Of a stretch of 64,000 bases of DNA, positions 8,823 to 17,844 are shown piece after piece; positions within the stretch are counted from its first letter, which is position 1, and every line of letters begins with the position of its first letter. The stretch spans positions 1 through 64,000 of the forward strand of contig NZ_JANU01000039.1 in assembly GCF_001044395.1 (NCBI RefSeq). Direction: 5' to 3'. The notes beneath the pieces were generated by a model. It was not told the origin of the DNA. It saw nothing but the letters and a program-made list of their open reading frames with translations, and made no database searches. Origin of the DNA: Caenimonas sp. SL110. GTDB taxonomy: Bacteria; Pseudomonadota; Gammaproteobacteria; Burkholderiales; Burkholderiaceae_C. The position numbers were made by a program, and so were the translations under genes.

Positions 8823-10631
8823 ATGACCTATACCAAAAAGAACATCACCCGCCGCAAGTTCGACGTTGTTATCGTCGGCGCGGGCGGCTCCGGCATGCGT
8901 GCCTCGTTGCAACTGGCACGCGCAGGCCTGAACGTCGCCGTGCTCTCCAAAGTGTTCCCGACGCGCTCGCACACGGTCGCCGCCCAGGGCGGCATCGGCG
9001 CATCGCTGGGCAACATGTCCGAGGACAACTGGCACTATCACTTCTACGACACGGTCAAGGGCTCCGACTGGCTCGGCGACCAGGACGCCATCGAATACAT
9101 GTGCCGCGAAGCTCCGCGCGTCGTCTATGAACTTGAGCACATGGGCATGCCGTTCGACCGCAACGCAGACGGCACGATCTACCAGCGGCCCTTCGGCGGA
9201 CACACCGCCAACTACGGCGAAAAGCCAGTGCAGCGTGCCTGCGCCGCGGCTGACCGCACCGGCCACGCCATGCTCCACACGCTGTACCAGCAGAACGTGA
9301 GCGCCAAGACCAGTTTCTTCGTCGAGTGGATGGCGCTTGACCTCATCCGCGACGCCGAAGGCGACGTCGTCGGTGTCACCGCGCTGGAAATGGAAACCGG
9401 CGACCTGCACATCCTCGAAGCCAAGACCACGCTGCTGGCCACGGGCGGCGCGGGACGCATCTTTGCGGCATCGACCAACGCCTTCATCAACACCGGTGAC
9501 GGCCTGGGCATGGCAGCGCGTTCAGGCATTCCGCTGGAAGACATGGAGTTCTGGCAGTTCCACCCCACCGGCGTGGCCGGCGCGGGCGTGCTGCTGACCG
9601 AAGGCTGTCGCGGTGAAGGCGCCATCCTGCTCAACAGCAATGGCGAGCGTTTCATGGAGCGCTATGCGCCCACCCTGAAAGACCTGGCGCCGCGCGACTT
9701 TGTTTCGCGCTCGATGGACCAGGAAATCAAGGAAGGCCGTGGCTGCGGTCCCAACAAGGACTACGTGCTGCTCAAGCTCGACCATCTGGGCGCCGAGACC
9801 ATCCACAAGCGGCTGCCGTCGGTGTACGAGATCGGCGTGAATTTCGCCAACGTGGACATCACGCGCGAACCGATCCCGGTCGTGCCCACCATCCACTACC
9901 AGATGGGCGGCATCCCCACCAACATCCACGGCCAGGTTGTCATCCAGAAGGGTGACGTTCACAACGCCATCGTCAATGGACTGTATGCAGTGGGCGAATG
10001 CTCATGCGTCAGCGTGCATGGCGCCAACCGCCTGGGCACCAACTCGCTGCTCGACCTGCTGGTCTTTGGCAAGGCGGCGGGCAACCACATCGTCGAGTTC
10101 AACAACAAGAACAAGACGCACAAGCCCATCCCGGCTGACGCTGCTGACCGCACGCTCGAACGACTCAATCGCCTCGAAGAGACCAACTCGGGCGAGTACG
10201 CACAAGACGTGGCCAACGACCTGCGCGCTTCGATGCAGCTGCACGCAGGCGTGTTCCGCACGCAGGCGATGATGGACAAGGGCGTCACGCAGATCGCGGC
10301 CATCCGCGAGCGCGTCAATTCACTGGCGCTCAAGGACAAGTCGAAGATCTTCAACACCGCGCGCATCGAAGCGCTGGAAGTCGAGAACCTGATCGAATGC
10401 GCGCAGGCCACCATCGTGTCGGCCGCCGCACGCAAGGAATGCCGTGGCGCGCATACCGTCAACGACTACGAGCGCCCGGTCGATGACCCGGTCGCACCGA
10501 TGGGCCGCGACGACGCCAACTGGATGAAGCACTCCCTGTGGTACAGCGAAGGCAGCCGTCTTTCGTACAAGCCGGTCCAGCTCAAGCCGCTCACGGCTGA
10601 GTCAGTACCGCCAAAGGTTCGTACGTTCTAG
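8823..10631 (+). CDS. sdhA: Succinate dehydrogenase flavoprotein subunit
   Basis: A 602-residue catalytic subunit oxidising succinate to fumarate. The N-terminal FAD dinucleotide motif is VIVGAGGSGMRASLQLA. The covalent-flavin His is in TRSHTVAAQGGIGA. Active-site segments GGHTANYG, HPTG and HGANRLGTNSLLDL are present. The C-terminal helical domain ends in LTAESVPPKVRTF. Length and order are normal for betaproteobacteria. Confidence 0.98.
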   Translation: MTYTKKNITRRKFDVVIVGAGGSGMRASLQLARAGLNVAVLSKVFPTRSHTVAAQGGIGASLGNMSEDNWHYHFYDTVKGSDWLGDQDAIEYMCREAPRVVYELEHMGMPFDRNADGTIYQRPFGGHTANYGEKPVQRACAAADRTGHAMLHTLYQQNVSAKTSFFVEWMALDLIRDAEGDVVGVTALEMETGDLHILEAKTTLLATGGAGRIFAASTNAFINTGDGLGMAARSGIPLEDMEFWQFHPTGVAGAGVLLTEGCRGEGAILLNSNGERFMERYAPTLKDLAPRDFVSRSMDQEIKEGRGCGPNKDYVLLKLDHLGAETIHKRLPSVYEIGVNFANVDITREPIPVVPTIHYQMGGIPTNIHGQVVIQKGDVHNAIVNGLYAVGECSCVSVHGANRLGTNSLLDLLVFGKAAGNHIVEFNNKNKTHKPIPADAADRTLERLNRLEETNSGEYAQDVANDLRASMQLHAGVFRTQAMMDKGVTQIAAIRERVNSLALKDKSKIFNTARIEALEVENLIECAQATIVSAAARKECRGAHTVNDYERPVDDPVAPMGRDDANWMKHSLWYSEGSRLSYKPVQLKPLTAESVPPKVRTF

Positions 10632-10682
10632 TACGTACTTTCATTGCCCGATCAAACCGCCTAGATTCAAAGACCGCACGAC

Positions 10683-11387
10683 ATGCAAAAACGCACCTTC
10701 CAGATCTATCGGTACGACCCTGACAAGGACGCCAAGCCGTACATGCAGACCATCGAGATCGAACTCGCTGGTGATGAACGCATGCTGCTTGACGCGCTGA
10801 TGAAGCTCAAGGCACAAGACCCGACACTGTCGTTCCGGCGCTCGTGCCGCGAAGGCGTGTGCGGCTCCGACGCCATGAACATCAATGGCAAGAACGGCCT
10901 GGCGTGCCTGACCAACATGCTCACGCTCAAGGGCACCATCGTGCTCAAGCCGCTGCCAGGCCTGCCTGTGATCCGCGACCTGATCGTGGACATGACGGAC
11001 TTCTTCAAGCAGTACCACTCGATCAAGCCGTACCTCATCAATGAGGGCATCCCGCCAGAGACAGAACGGCTGCAGTCACCGGTCGAGCGCGAAGAGCTCA
11101 ACGGCCTGTACGAGTGCATCCTGTGCGCGAGCTGCTCGACCAGCTGCCCGAGCTTCTGGTGGAACCCCGACAAGTTCGTCGGCCCCGCCGGCCTGCTGCA
11201 GGCGTACCGCTTCATCGCTGACAGCCGCGACGAAGCCACCGCCGAGCGCCTGGACAACCTCGAAGATCCGTACCGCCTCTTCCGTTGCCACACCATCATG
11301 AATTGCGTTGACGTTTGCCCCAAGGGCCTCAACCCAACCATGGCGATCGGAAAAATCAAAGAGCTGATGGTGCGACGGGCCGTGTGA
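10683..11387 (+). CDS. sdhB: Succinate dehydrogenase iron-sulfur subunit
   Basis: A 234-residue electron-transfer subunit. Cysteines for the [2Fe-2S] cluster are in SCREGVCGSDAMNINGKNG. Those for [4Fe-4S] are in CILCASCSTSCPSFWW, and those for [3Fe-4S] are in CHTIMNCVDVCPKGLNP. The stop TGA shares its last A with the ATG of sdhE. Confidence 0.98.
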   Translation: MQKRTFQIYRYDPDKDAKPYMQTIEIELAGDERMLLDALMKLKAQDPTLSFRRSCREGVCGSDAMNINGKNGLACLTNMLTLKGTIVLKPLPGLPVIRDLIVDMTDFFKQYHSIKPYLINEGIPPETERLQSPVEREELNGLYECILCASCSTSCPSFWWNPDKFVGPAGLLQAYRFIADSRDEATAERLDNLEDPYRLFRCHTIMNCVDVCPKGLNPTMAIGKIKELMVRRAV

Positions 11388-11656
11388 TGGAAATTGAAGA
11401 AGCGCTCATCGACGAAAGGTCGCTCAGCAAGCTGAAGTGGCGTTGCCGCCGTGGCCTGCTGGAAAACGATCTCTTCATCGAGCGCTTCTTCACGCGGCAT
11501 GAGTCCAGCCTGACAGTGAATCAGGCCGCAGGGCTCACCGCGTTGATGGATTTGGCAGACAACGACCTGCTGGACCTGCTGCTTAGGCGCCGGGAACCCG
11601 AGGGCGAGATCAATACAAGCGACGTCAGACAAGTGTTGGGAATGCTGCGGACCTGA
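11387..11656 (+). CDS. sdhE: FAD assembly factor SdhE
   Basis: An 89-residue protein of the SdhE/YgfY (DUF339) family that promotes covalent flavinylation of SdhA. The signature RGLLEND (RGxxE) is at about residue 19-25, followed by an acidic helical region. Translation starts at the ATG overlapping the sdhB stop by one base (TGATG), showing coupling. A longer in-frame extension upstream lies inside sdhB and is not needed. Confidence 0.93.
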   Translation: MEIEEALIDERSLSKLKWRCRRGLLENDLFIERFFTRHESSLTVNQAAGLTALMDLADNDLLDLLLRRREPEGEINTSDVRQVLGMLRT

Positions 11657-11706
11657 AACGGCCGCGCTCCATGACAAACGGGTATAGAAACAAGCAGGAA
11701 ACCGAT

Positions 11707-13017
11707 ATGAAACTCGCCGACAACAAAGCCACCCTCTCGTTCAGCAACGGCAGCCCCAGCGTTGACCTGCCGGTCTATCACGGCACGGTGGGCCCGGATG
11801 TCGTGGACATCCGCAAGCTCTACGCACAGACGGGCATGTTCACCTATGACCCGGGCTTCCTGTCCACCGCCGCCTGCCAGTCGGCCATCACCTACATCGA
11901 CGGCGACAAGGGCGAGTTGCTCTATCGCGGCTACCCTATCGAGCAACTGGCCACGCAGTGCGACTTCATGGAAACCTGCCACCTGCTGCTGTACGGCGAG
12001 CTGCCCGATGCGAAGGGCAAGAAGGACTTCACCAACCGCGTGACCATGCACACCATGGTCAACGAGCAGATGCAGTTCTTCCTGCGCGGCTTCCGGCGCG
12101 ACGCACACCCGATGGCCATCATGACCGGCCTGGTCGGCGCGCTGTCGGCCTTCTATCACGACAGCACCGACATCAACAATCCCGAGCACCGCGACATCTC
12201 GGCCATCCGCCTGATCGCCAAGATGCCCACGCTGGTTGCGATGGCCTACAAGTACAGCGCCGGCCAGCCGTACATGTACCCGAAGAACGACCTGTCCTAC
12301 TCGGGCAACTTCCTGCGCATGATGTTCGCGACGCCTTGCGAGGAATACGTGGTCAATCCGGTGCTCGAGCGTGCGCTGGACCGCATCTTCATCCTGCACG
12401 CCGACCACGAACAGAATGCATCCACCTCCACCGTGCGCCTGTGCGGCTCGTCGGGCACCAACCCGTTCGCGGCCATTGCCGCTGGCGTGGCCTGCCTCTG
12501 GGGCCCCGCACACGGCGGCGCGAACGAAGCTGCGCTCAACATGCTGGAAGACATCCAGCGCAATGGCGGCGTGGACAAGATCGGCGACTTCATCAAGCAG
12601 GTGAAGGACAAGAACTCCGGCATCAAGCTGATGGGCTTCGGGCACCGCGTCTACAAGAACTACGATCCTCGTGCCAAGCTCATGCAGGAAACCTGCAAGG
12701 AAGTGCTGGGCGAACTGGGCCTGCAAAACGACCCGCTGTTCAAGCTGGCAATGGCGCTTGAGAAGATCGCGCTCGAAGACGAGTACTTCGTCTCGCGCAA
12801 GCTCTACCCGAACGTCGATTTCTATTCGGGCATCGTGCAGCGCGCCATCGGCATTCCGGTGTCGCTGTTCACCGCGATCTTCGCGGCAGCACGTACCGTC
12901 GGCTGGATCGCCCAGCTCAACGAAATGATCGGCGACCCCGAGTACAAGATCGGCCGTCCGCGCCAGCTGTTCACCGGCTCGACCCGCCGCGACGTCAAGG
13001 CACTGGACCAGCGCTAA
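11707..13017 (+). CDS. gltA: Citrate synthase (type II)
   Basis: A 436-residue enzyme condensing oxaloacetate and acetyl-CoA. Active-site regions are [36 protein letters not shown] and, at the C-terminus, GRPRQLFTG. The start ATG at 11707 is preceded by AGGAAA. An upstream in-frame ATG at 11671 would add 12 unlikely residues. The 3' end overlaps the convergent LysR gene by four bases. Confidence 0.98.
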   Translation: MKLADNKATLSFSNGSPSVDLPVYHGTVGPDVVDIRKLYAQTGMFTYDPGFLSTAACQSAITYIDGDKGELLYRGYPIEQLATQCDFMETCHLLLYGELPDAKGKKDFTNRVTMHTMVNEQMQFFLRGFRRDAHPMAIMTGLVGALSAFYHDSTDINNPEHRDISAIRLIAKMPTLVAMAYKYSAGQPYMYPKNDLSYSGNFLRMMFATPCEEYVVNPVLERALDRIFILHADHEQNASTSTVRLCGSSGTNPFAAIAAGVACLWGPAHGGANEAALNMLEDIQRNGGVDKIGDFIKQVKDKNSGIKLMGFGHRVYKNYDPRAKLMQETCKEVLGELGLQNDPLFKLAMALEKIALEDEYFVSRKLYPNVDFYSGIVQRAIGIPVSLFTAIFAAARTVGWIAQLNEMIGDPEYKIGRPRQLFTGSTRRDVKALDQR

Positions 13018-13946
13018 ACCTGCAGGGATCCGGCCTTTGGCCGGGAGGCTGCAAGCTCGCGCAAGACCGAGCGAACGACCTCCACGAAGGCTGAAGCAGC
13101 CGGCGAGAACGAACGGTCCCGCCGGCTGTAAACCCCAATGGTTCGCGAAAGCGGTGGGTTGACCAGCGGCCTGGAGGTCAAGGTCGGGTGACCCGCCACC
13201 GGCAGTGCGATCACCGGCAATACCGAGACGCCAAAGCCCGCTTCCAGCATGCCGTGCACCGTGGACAGGTGCGAGACCGGCGTGCTGCTGCCCAGCACCA
13301 CGCCCTGCCTCACCATCTCGCCCCGAATCATCTGGTGGGTGCCGCTGGTGGTTGAAAGCGCGATGAAACGAATGCCGTTCAGGTCGCGCCATGCCACACG
13401 CTTCTTGCGGGCCAAGGCATGCTCACGCGGAAAGACCACATGGAAGCGGTCCTGCTGCAGCGGCTCGAACGCCATGCCTTCGCCCAGTTCGGCCGGCTCT
13501 ATCGTCAGGCCGAAATCCGCTTCGCGTGAGCGCACCGTGTTGAGCACACCCATCGCCACGTCGTCGTGCACCGTCACATCGACTTGCGGATAACGCTCGG
13601 CGCAGCGTTCCAGCGCCAGCGGCATGACGCGGCCCGCGATGGACGACACGCACGACACCACGACACGCCCCCGACGCGACTGGGCCACTTCGCCCACCTC
13701 CTGCACCAGCCGGTCGAAGTCCGCCAGGACGCCACGCGCGCCCTGGACAAACGATTCGCCCAGTTCGGTGATCGCGACCGAGCGTGACGTCCGGTCGAAC
13801 AGGCGCACGCCCAGCTCGCCTTCCAGCTCGGAGATGGCCAGCGAGAGCGCAGGTTGCGACAGATGCACGGTCTCGGCCGCGCGGCGAAAGCTGCCGGTTG
13901 TGGCAACGGCCACGGCAGCGCGCAGGTGACGCAAGGTCACATTCAT
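13014..13946 (-). CDS. LysR-family transcriptional regulator
   Basis: A 310-residue protein. The N-terminal winged helix-turn-helix starts [20 protein letters not shown] and continues through [14 protein letters not shown]. It is followed by a two-lobed effector-binding domain (about 90-300). The frame extends upstream, but the domain begins right at the ATG at 13946. The gene is divergent from a YrdC-like gene and an 18-bp imperfect palindrome lies in between, so it probably regulates that gene and itself. Its ligand is unknown. Confidence 0.92.
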   Translation of the reverse strand: MNVTLRHLRAAVAVATTGSFRRAAETVHLSQPALSLAISELEGELGVRLFDRTSRSVAITELGESFVQGARGVLADFDRLVQEVGEVAQSRRGRVVVSCVSSIAGRVMPLALERCAERYPQVDVTVHDDVAMGVLNTVRSREADFGLTIEPAELGEGMAFEPLQQDRFHVVFPREHALARKKRVAWRDLNGIRFIALSTTSGTHQMIRGEMVRQGVVLGSSTPVSHLSTVHGMLEAGFGVSVLPVIALPVAGHPTLTSRPLVNPPLSRTIGVYSRRDRSFSPAASAFVEVVRSVLRELAASRPKAGSLQV

Positions 13947-13959
13947 ATATTCATACGAT

Positions 13960-13977
13960 TTACGGATCAATCCATAA
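13960..13977. promoter_or_regulatory. Candidate LysR operator, imperfect palindrome
   Basis: TTACGGATCAATCCATAA is an 18-bp palindrome with one mismatched pair in the arms (TTAYGGAT / ATCCRTAA). It lies 13 bases before the LysR ATG and about 65 bases before the YrdC-like ATG, where autoregulatory LysR sites usually sit. Confidence 0.45.
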
Positions 13978-14041
13978 GAACAATAAACTTGTCTGAATGA
14001 TAGGGGTGGCCTACGCTCGTGTCCATTCGAACGGAGCACCC

Positions 14042-14824
14042 ATGACAGTTCTCGATATTGCCGGCGACGCCCGGCGAGCTTTTGACACGCTCAAATCCGG
14101 CGGCATCGCCATCTTTCCGGTGGACGTCGGTTACACCATCGCAGGCGGCTCGCAGCATTCGCTGCAGCGCATCTTCAAGGCCAAGGGGCGCGCCCCGACC
14201 AAGCTCAACGCGATGGTGGGCGACATGGCGATCCACCGCAGCCTGCACCGGCTGCCGGCGCGTGAAAGCGCGATGGTTGCGGCCATCGCCGAGGAATACA
14301 ACCTGCCCCTGGGTGTGATTGCGCCCTACGACACGTCGCACCCACTGATCCGCAAACTCGACCCTGCGGCGCTTGCAGGCAGTTCGCTGGACGGAACGAT
14401 TGCCATGCTGGTCAACGCCGGTCCGCTCCATGCAGAGCTTTGCCGGTTGAGCCGCGAAGAGGTGTTCCCGATCTTCGGCTCGTCGGCCAACCTGACGAAC
14501 ACCGGCACGAAGTTCCGGGTGCAGGACATTCCACAGGAACTCACCTCGATTGCCGACACGGTGATTGATCACGGGCTTCGCAAATATCACCTGTACCAGC
14601 GCTCGGCCACGCTCATCAACTTTGCCACGATGGAAGTCGTGCGGCAGGGGTCCTGCTATGAGTTGATCGCCGATGTGCTCGCACGGCACTTCGATGTGCA
14701 GCTTCCTGCGGATCGCGCTGCGAGTGCGCTGCAGACACGCCCAACGGCCAACGCCGCATGGATTGCGGGTCAAGCCCGCAATGACAGCCCCCATCCCGTC
14801 ATGCAGGCCCCAGTCCCTCAATGA
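14042..14824 (+). CDS. Sua5/YciO/YrdC-like protein (paralogue A)
   Basis: A 260-residue YrdC-fold protein. Canonical YrdC/TsaC enzymes make threonylcarbamoyl-AMP for tRNA t6A. Family elements visible here are a divergent first motif (FPVDVGYTIAG instead of PTxTVYGL), the K-x-R-like KAKGR segment, the nucleotide-binding GSSANLTNTG, and RSATLINF in the place of pSTVVd. Both threonines of the first motif are replaced. Together with a location beside a Bug receptor, this argues against the housekeeping tRNA role. The last ~25 residues (from TANAAWIAGQARN) are encoded by a REP-like repeat and are probably an acquired tail. The start ATG at 14042 is chosen over an upstream in-frame ATG at 13997. 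Confidence 0.8.
   Translation: MTVLDIAGDARRAFDTLKSGGIAIFPVDVGYTIAGGSQHSLQRIFKAKGRAPTKLNAMVGDMAIHRSLHRLPARESAMVAAIAEEYNLPLGVIAPYDTSHPLIRKLDPAALAGSSLDGTIAMLVNAGPLHAELCRLSREEVFPIFGSSANLTNTGTKFRVQDIPQELTSIADTVIDHGLRKYHLYQRSATLINFATMEVVRQGSCYELIADVLARHFDVQLPADRAASALQTRPTANAAWIAGQARNDSPHPVMQAPVPQ
14758..14786 (-). repeat. REP-like palindromic element, copy 2 (inside the 3' end of the YrdC-like gene)
   Basis: ATTGCGGG-tcaag-CCCGCAAT (14762-14782) is followed by GACA, so it is inverted relative to copies 1, 3, 5 and 6. It forms a head-to-head pair with the copy at 14841. Confidence 0.8.
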
Positions 14825-14840
14825 CAGAGTGAGTTTTTGC

Positions 14841-14883
14841 TGTCATGCCGGACTCGATCCGGCATTCACCGCAAAGCGGCGAC
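14841..14883 (+). repeat. REP-like palindromic element, copy 3
   Basis: TGTC-ATGCCGG-actcgat-CCGGCAT (stem 14845-14865) is followed by CACCGCAAAGCGGCGAC, the same tail as copy 1. It is located between the YrdC-like gene and the Bug receptor gene. Confidence 0.85.
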
Positions 14884-14922
14884 AGCGCATAGTCCTTCAC
14901 AGAATTCCACGGAGACAAACAC

Positions 14923-15900
14923 ATGACCAACCCATCCCTCAACCGCCGCCTGCTGTGCACCCTGGCCGCAGCCGCAACCCTCGCCTGCACCCCCGCCCTC
15001 GCGCAAAAATTCCCCGACAAGCCGATCAAGCTCGTCGTGCCATTTGCCGTCGGCGGCGGCACCGACATCCTGGCGCGCGAAATCGCGCCCAAGCTGGGCG
15101 AGATGCTGGGCCAGGCCGTCATCGTCGAAAACCGCGGTGGTGCCGGCGGCAACGTCGGCTCCGACGCTGTCGCCAAGTCGGCGCCAGACGGCTACACCGT
15201 CCTGTTCGGATCCAACACACTCTCGATCAATGCCGGCCTCTACAAAAACCTGCCGTTCGACCCGGTCAAGTCGTTCGCGCCGGTCGGCGTGGTCGCCACG
15301 GCGCCGCTGGTACTCGTCGCCAATCCGTCATTGCCGATCAACAGCGTGGCCGACCTGGTCGCGCAGGCCAAGGGCAAACCCGGCGCGTTGAACTGGAGCG
15401 CGCCCGGCAACGGCACACCCCACCACCTCGCCTCGGAGCTGTTCAACAAGATGACCGGCACCAACATCGTTCATGTCCAGTACAAGGGCGGCGGCCCCGC
15501 CATCAACGACCTGCTCGGCGGTCACACACAGGTGAGCATCCTGACGCTCGCATCCGTCAAGGCATTCATCGATGCCGGCAAGATGCGCGCGCTCGGCGTG
15601 GCCACCGCCAGGCGCTCGTCGCTGCTGCCGGGCGTGCCTGCCATCGCAGAGTCGGTGCCCGGCTATGAAGTCGAACTCTGGTACGGCCTCTTCGCGCCCG
15701 CCGGCACGCCCGACGCCGTCGTTCAAACGCTCAACACGGCGCTCAACAAGGTGTTCGCCGACAAGGCGCTGCAGACCAAGTTCGCAAGCCAGGGCTACGA
15801 GGTGCGCGCTGGTTCACCAGCCGACCTGCGCACGCTGCTGGCCAGCGACCTGGCGCGCAGCGTGAAGCTCATCAACGACGCGAACATCAAGGCGGAGTAA
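14923..15900 (+). CDS. Bug-family tripartite tricarboxylate transporter substrate-binding protein (A)
   Basis: A 325-residue periplasmic receptor. The signal peptide covers about 1-27 (ending ALAQ-KFPDKPI). The first lobe has the Bug motif PFAVGGGTDILAREI and the anion-binding SAPDGYTVLFGSN. The second lobe includes NWSAPGNGTPHHLA and VQYKGGGPAINDLLGGH. Family members bind small organic acids, and this ligand is unknown. No TctA/TctB membrane genes are in the window, so it is an orphan receptor. It follows the YrdC-like gene A, but about 98 bases with a REP-like element separate them. A hairpin follows the stop. Confidence 0.93.
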   Translation: MTNPSLNRRLLCTLAAAATLACTPALAQKFPDKPIKLVVPFAVGGGTDILAREIAPKLGEMLGQAVIVENRGGAGGNVGSDAVAKSAPDGYTVLFGSNTLSINAGLYKNLPFDPVKSFAPVGVVATAPLVLVANPSLPINSVADLVAQAKGKPGALNWSAPGNGTPHHLASELFNKMTGTNIVHVQYKGGGPAINDLLGGHTQVSILTLASVKAFIDAGKMRALGVATARRSSLLPGVPAIAESVPGYEVELWYGLFAPAGTPDAVVQTLNTALNKVFADKALQTKFASQGYEVRAGSPADLRTLLASDLARSVKLINDANIKAE

Positions 15901-15907
15901 CCCCGCA

Positions 15908-15939
15908 GGCCCTGGCACGCAATGTGTCAGGGCCGGTTT
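15908..15939 (+). terminator. Terminator-like hairpin after Bug gene A
   Basis: GGCCCTGGCAC-gcaat-GTGTCAGGGCC forms an 11-bp stem with one G-U pair and a five-base loop. Only three T's follow, so termination may be partial. Confidence 0.55.
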
Positions 15940-15965
15940 CAATGAAACACGTGCAACGCGTGTTT
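15936..15965. promoter_or_regulatory. Two overlapping inverted repeats, candidate activator-binding region
   Basis: GTTTCA-A-TGAAAC (15936-15948) is a perfect palindrome. AAACACG-N7-CGTGTTT (15945-15965) is a second perfect inverted repeat sharing four bases with it. They are centred about 90-105 bases upstream of the start predicted from the -24/-12 element at 16022, the normal place for a sigma-54 activator site. The core TTCAATGAA recurs at 19872-19880. Confidence 0.5.
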
Positions 15966-16021
15966 GCAGGCCTTTAACTCCCCTGTCCAGCAAAATCAAC
16001 GACTTACGTCATTCAGTGCGT

Positions 16022-16037
16022 CGGCACGCTTTCTGCT
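16022..16037 (+). promoter_or_regulatory. Predicted sigma-54 (-24/-12) promoter of the YrdC-like B / Bug B pair
   Basis: CGGCACG-CTTT-CTGCT compares with the consensus TGGCACG-N4-TTGC(A/T). GG (16023-16024) and GC (16035-16036) are twelve bases apart as required. The predicted start is near 16047, about 44 bases before the ATG at 16091. Confidence 0.55.
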
Positions 16038-16090
16038 GACTGCTTCATGTGGGCCTGCCCGCGACATCCAACCACCATCAGGAACCAGAC

Positions 16091-16822
16091 ATGAAACACA
16101 TCGGAAACGGACACGTGCCACAAGGCGACGCACTGCGGCAGGAAGCCCGCGAAATCTTCGGGATCATGGGCGCGGGCGGCGTGGCGATCGTGCCGTTCGA
16201 CGTGTCCTACGCGATCTTTGCGCACACCGCGCGCGCCGTGGAACGCATTTACGAAATCAAGAACCGCAGCTCGGCCAAGCCCAACGGCGTGCTCGGAACC
16301 TGGGACACGTTCTCCGAGGTTCTGGAGACCACCCAGGCCGACAAGGACCTGGTCAGCTGCATCATCCGCGACAACAACCTGCCGCTGTCGGTCGTCGGCA
16401 CGTATCGTCCCGATCACGACTTCCTGCGCACCACGCAATTCGGCGCGCTGCGACGCTCGACCAAGGGCCCGACGATGGACCTGCTGCTCAACGCAGGCGC
16501 GATCCACGGCGAGCTGGCCCGCATGTCGTTCGAAGCGGCCATCCCGCTCATGGGCTCATCGGCCAATCGCTCACTCACCGGCAACAAGTTCAAGCTGCAG
16601 GACATCGAGCCTGAAGTGCTCGCGCAAGTGGACATCAACGTGGACCACGGCGAATGCAAGTACGCCAACCAGTGGCTGGTGGGCAGCACCATCATCGAGA
16701 TGGGCACCTGGCGCGTGCTGCGCTTTGGCACCTGCTACGAGCAGACGCAGGCCATCATCAAGCGCGAATTCAAGTTCGACATGCCCAATCGCCCGACCTC
16801 CGGCAGCATGAGCCTGGTCTGA
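16091..16822 (+). CDS. Sua5/YciO/YrdC-like protein (paralogue B)
   Basis: A 243-residue second YrdC-like protein. The first motif is again divergent (VPFDVSYAIFA). EIKNRSS carries K-x-R, GSSANRSLTG matches the SAN motif, and GSTIIEM matches the pSTVvd motif. The protein is clearly related to paralogue A in order of elements but different in sequence, and it lacks the C-terminal tail. AGGAACC precedes the ATG at 16091. It is followed after 38 bases by a Bug receptor gene, so the pair is probably one transcript from the sigma-54 promoter at 16022. The function is likely an acyl- or carbamoyl-adenylate type reaction on a small substrate, which is inference. Confidence 0.8.
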   Translation: MKHIGNGHVPQGDALRQEAREIFGIMGAGGVAIVPFDVSYAIFAHTARAVERIYEIKNRSSAKPNGVLGTWDTFSEVLETTQADKDLVSCIIRDNNLPLSVVGTYRPDHDFLRTTQFGALRRSTKGPTMDLLLNAGAIHGELARMSFEAAIPLMGSSANRSLTGNKFKLQDIEPEVLAQVDINVDHGECKYANQWLVGSTIIEMGTWRVLRFGTCYEQTQAIIKREFKFDMPNRPTSGSMSLV

Positions 16823-16860
16823 CCCCGCGCACCCAGCAACACCCATCACGAGACAAGCAC

Positions 16861-17844
16861 ATGCAAAAAATCCGAATGAACCGTCGCTCTGTTCTGGCCG
16901 TCCTGTCGCTGGCCTTCGCAGCGGCCGCGCCGGCCGTGGCGCAGGGCCAGTACCCCGACAAGCCGATCCGCGTGATCGTTCCGTATGCAGCCGGTGGCGG
17001 CACCGACCTGTTCGCGCGGGTCGTGAGCGCCGAGATGGGCCGCATCCTGGGCCAATCCGTGGTGATCGAGAACAAGACCGGCGCTGCCGGCATGATCGCC
17101 GGCACGGCGGTAGCGCAGGCCGCGCCCGATGGCTACACGCTGCTGGTGGACCAATCGTCGATTGCGACCAACCCCGCGCTCTACGCCAAGGTGCCGTTCG
17201 ACGTGACCAAGGACCTCGCCCCTATCGGTGTAGGCGTCACCCTGGAAAACGTGTTGCTCGCAAGCCCCAAGCTGCCGGCCACCACCGTCAGGGAAGCGAT
17301 CGCGCTGGCCAAGGCCAAGCCCAACGGCCTGAACTACGCATCGACCGGCATCGGCTCGCCGCAGCATCTGTCGATGGAAATCCTGAAGGACCAGGCCGGC
17401 GTGCAGATCGTTCACGTGCCCTACAAGGGCGGCAATCCGGGCATCCTCGCCACGAGCATGGATGAAGTGCAGCTGTTTTTCATCAGCGTCTCCACCGCCT
17501 TGCCGTTCATCAAGGGCGGCAAGGTGAAGGCGCTCGGAAGCGGCGGCCTCAAGCGCTCGTCGCAATTGCCTGATGTGCCCACGCTCAATGAATCGGGCCT
17601 GCCCGGTTTTCAGGCGGTCGGCTGGCTGGCGTACTTCGCACCCGCAGGCACGCCGCCTGCCATCGTGAAGACGCTCAACGACGCGCTCAACAAGGCCCTG
17701 AAGAATCCGAAGATCGCCGAGCAGTTGAAAGGCCAGGGGTTCGAGCCTGCCGGTGGACCTCCAGAAGATCTCGGTTCACTCGTGCGCCGCGATCTGGATT
17801 TCTACGGCCGCATCATCAGGAAGGTCGGCATCAGGGCTGAATAA
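16861..17844 (+). CDS. Bug-family tripartite tricarboxylate transporter substrate-binding protein (B)
   Basis: A 327-residue periplasmic receptor. The signal peptide (about 1-30) ends AVAQG-QYPDKPI. Motifs are PYAAGGGTDLFARVV, AAPDGYTLLVDQS and VPYKGGNPGIL. The start at 16861 fits the signal peptide, while longer readings run into the YrdC-like gene. The 3' end overlaps the convergent sigma-54 activator gene by 14 bases. The substrate is unknown, presumably an organic anion metabolised with the help of the linked YrdC-like protein. Confidence 0.93.
   Translation: MQKIRMNRRSVLAVLSLAFAAAAPAVAQGQYPDKPIRVIVPYAAGGGTDLFARVVSAEMGRILGQSVVIENKTGAAGMIAGTAVAQAAPDGYTLLVDQSSIATNPALYAKVPFDVTKDLAPIGVGVTLENVLLASPKLPATTVREAIALAKAKPNGLNYASTGIGSPQHLSMEILKDQAGVQIVHVPYKGGNPGILATSMDEVQLFFISVSTALPFIKGGKVKALGSGGLKRSSQLPDVPTLNESGLPGFQAVGWLAYFAPAGTPPAIVKTLNDALNKALKNPKIAEQLKGQGFEPAGGPPEDLGSLVRRDLDFYGRIIRKVGIRAE

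Noticed and set aside
13029-13044. CCGGCC-TTT-GGCCGG hairpin as the gltA terminator
   Set aside because: It lies in the C-terminal codons of the convergent LysR gene and has no T run. It may be coincidental in GC-rich coding sequence.
11521-13392. 623-codon open frame opposite gltA and the LysR gene
   Set aside because: Shadow of gltA: no family features, and the forward frame has all the citrate synthase motifs.
15912-15927. CTGGCACG-CAAT-GTGTC as a sigma-54 promoter
   Set aside because: The -24 half is good, but the -12 position lacks the required GC, and the sequence is part of the hairpin after Bug gene A.
15949-15968. TTGCA at 15964 as a -12 element
   Set aside because: No GG is present at the required distance upstream; the element at 16022 fits much better.
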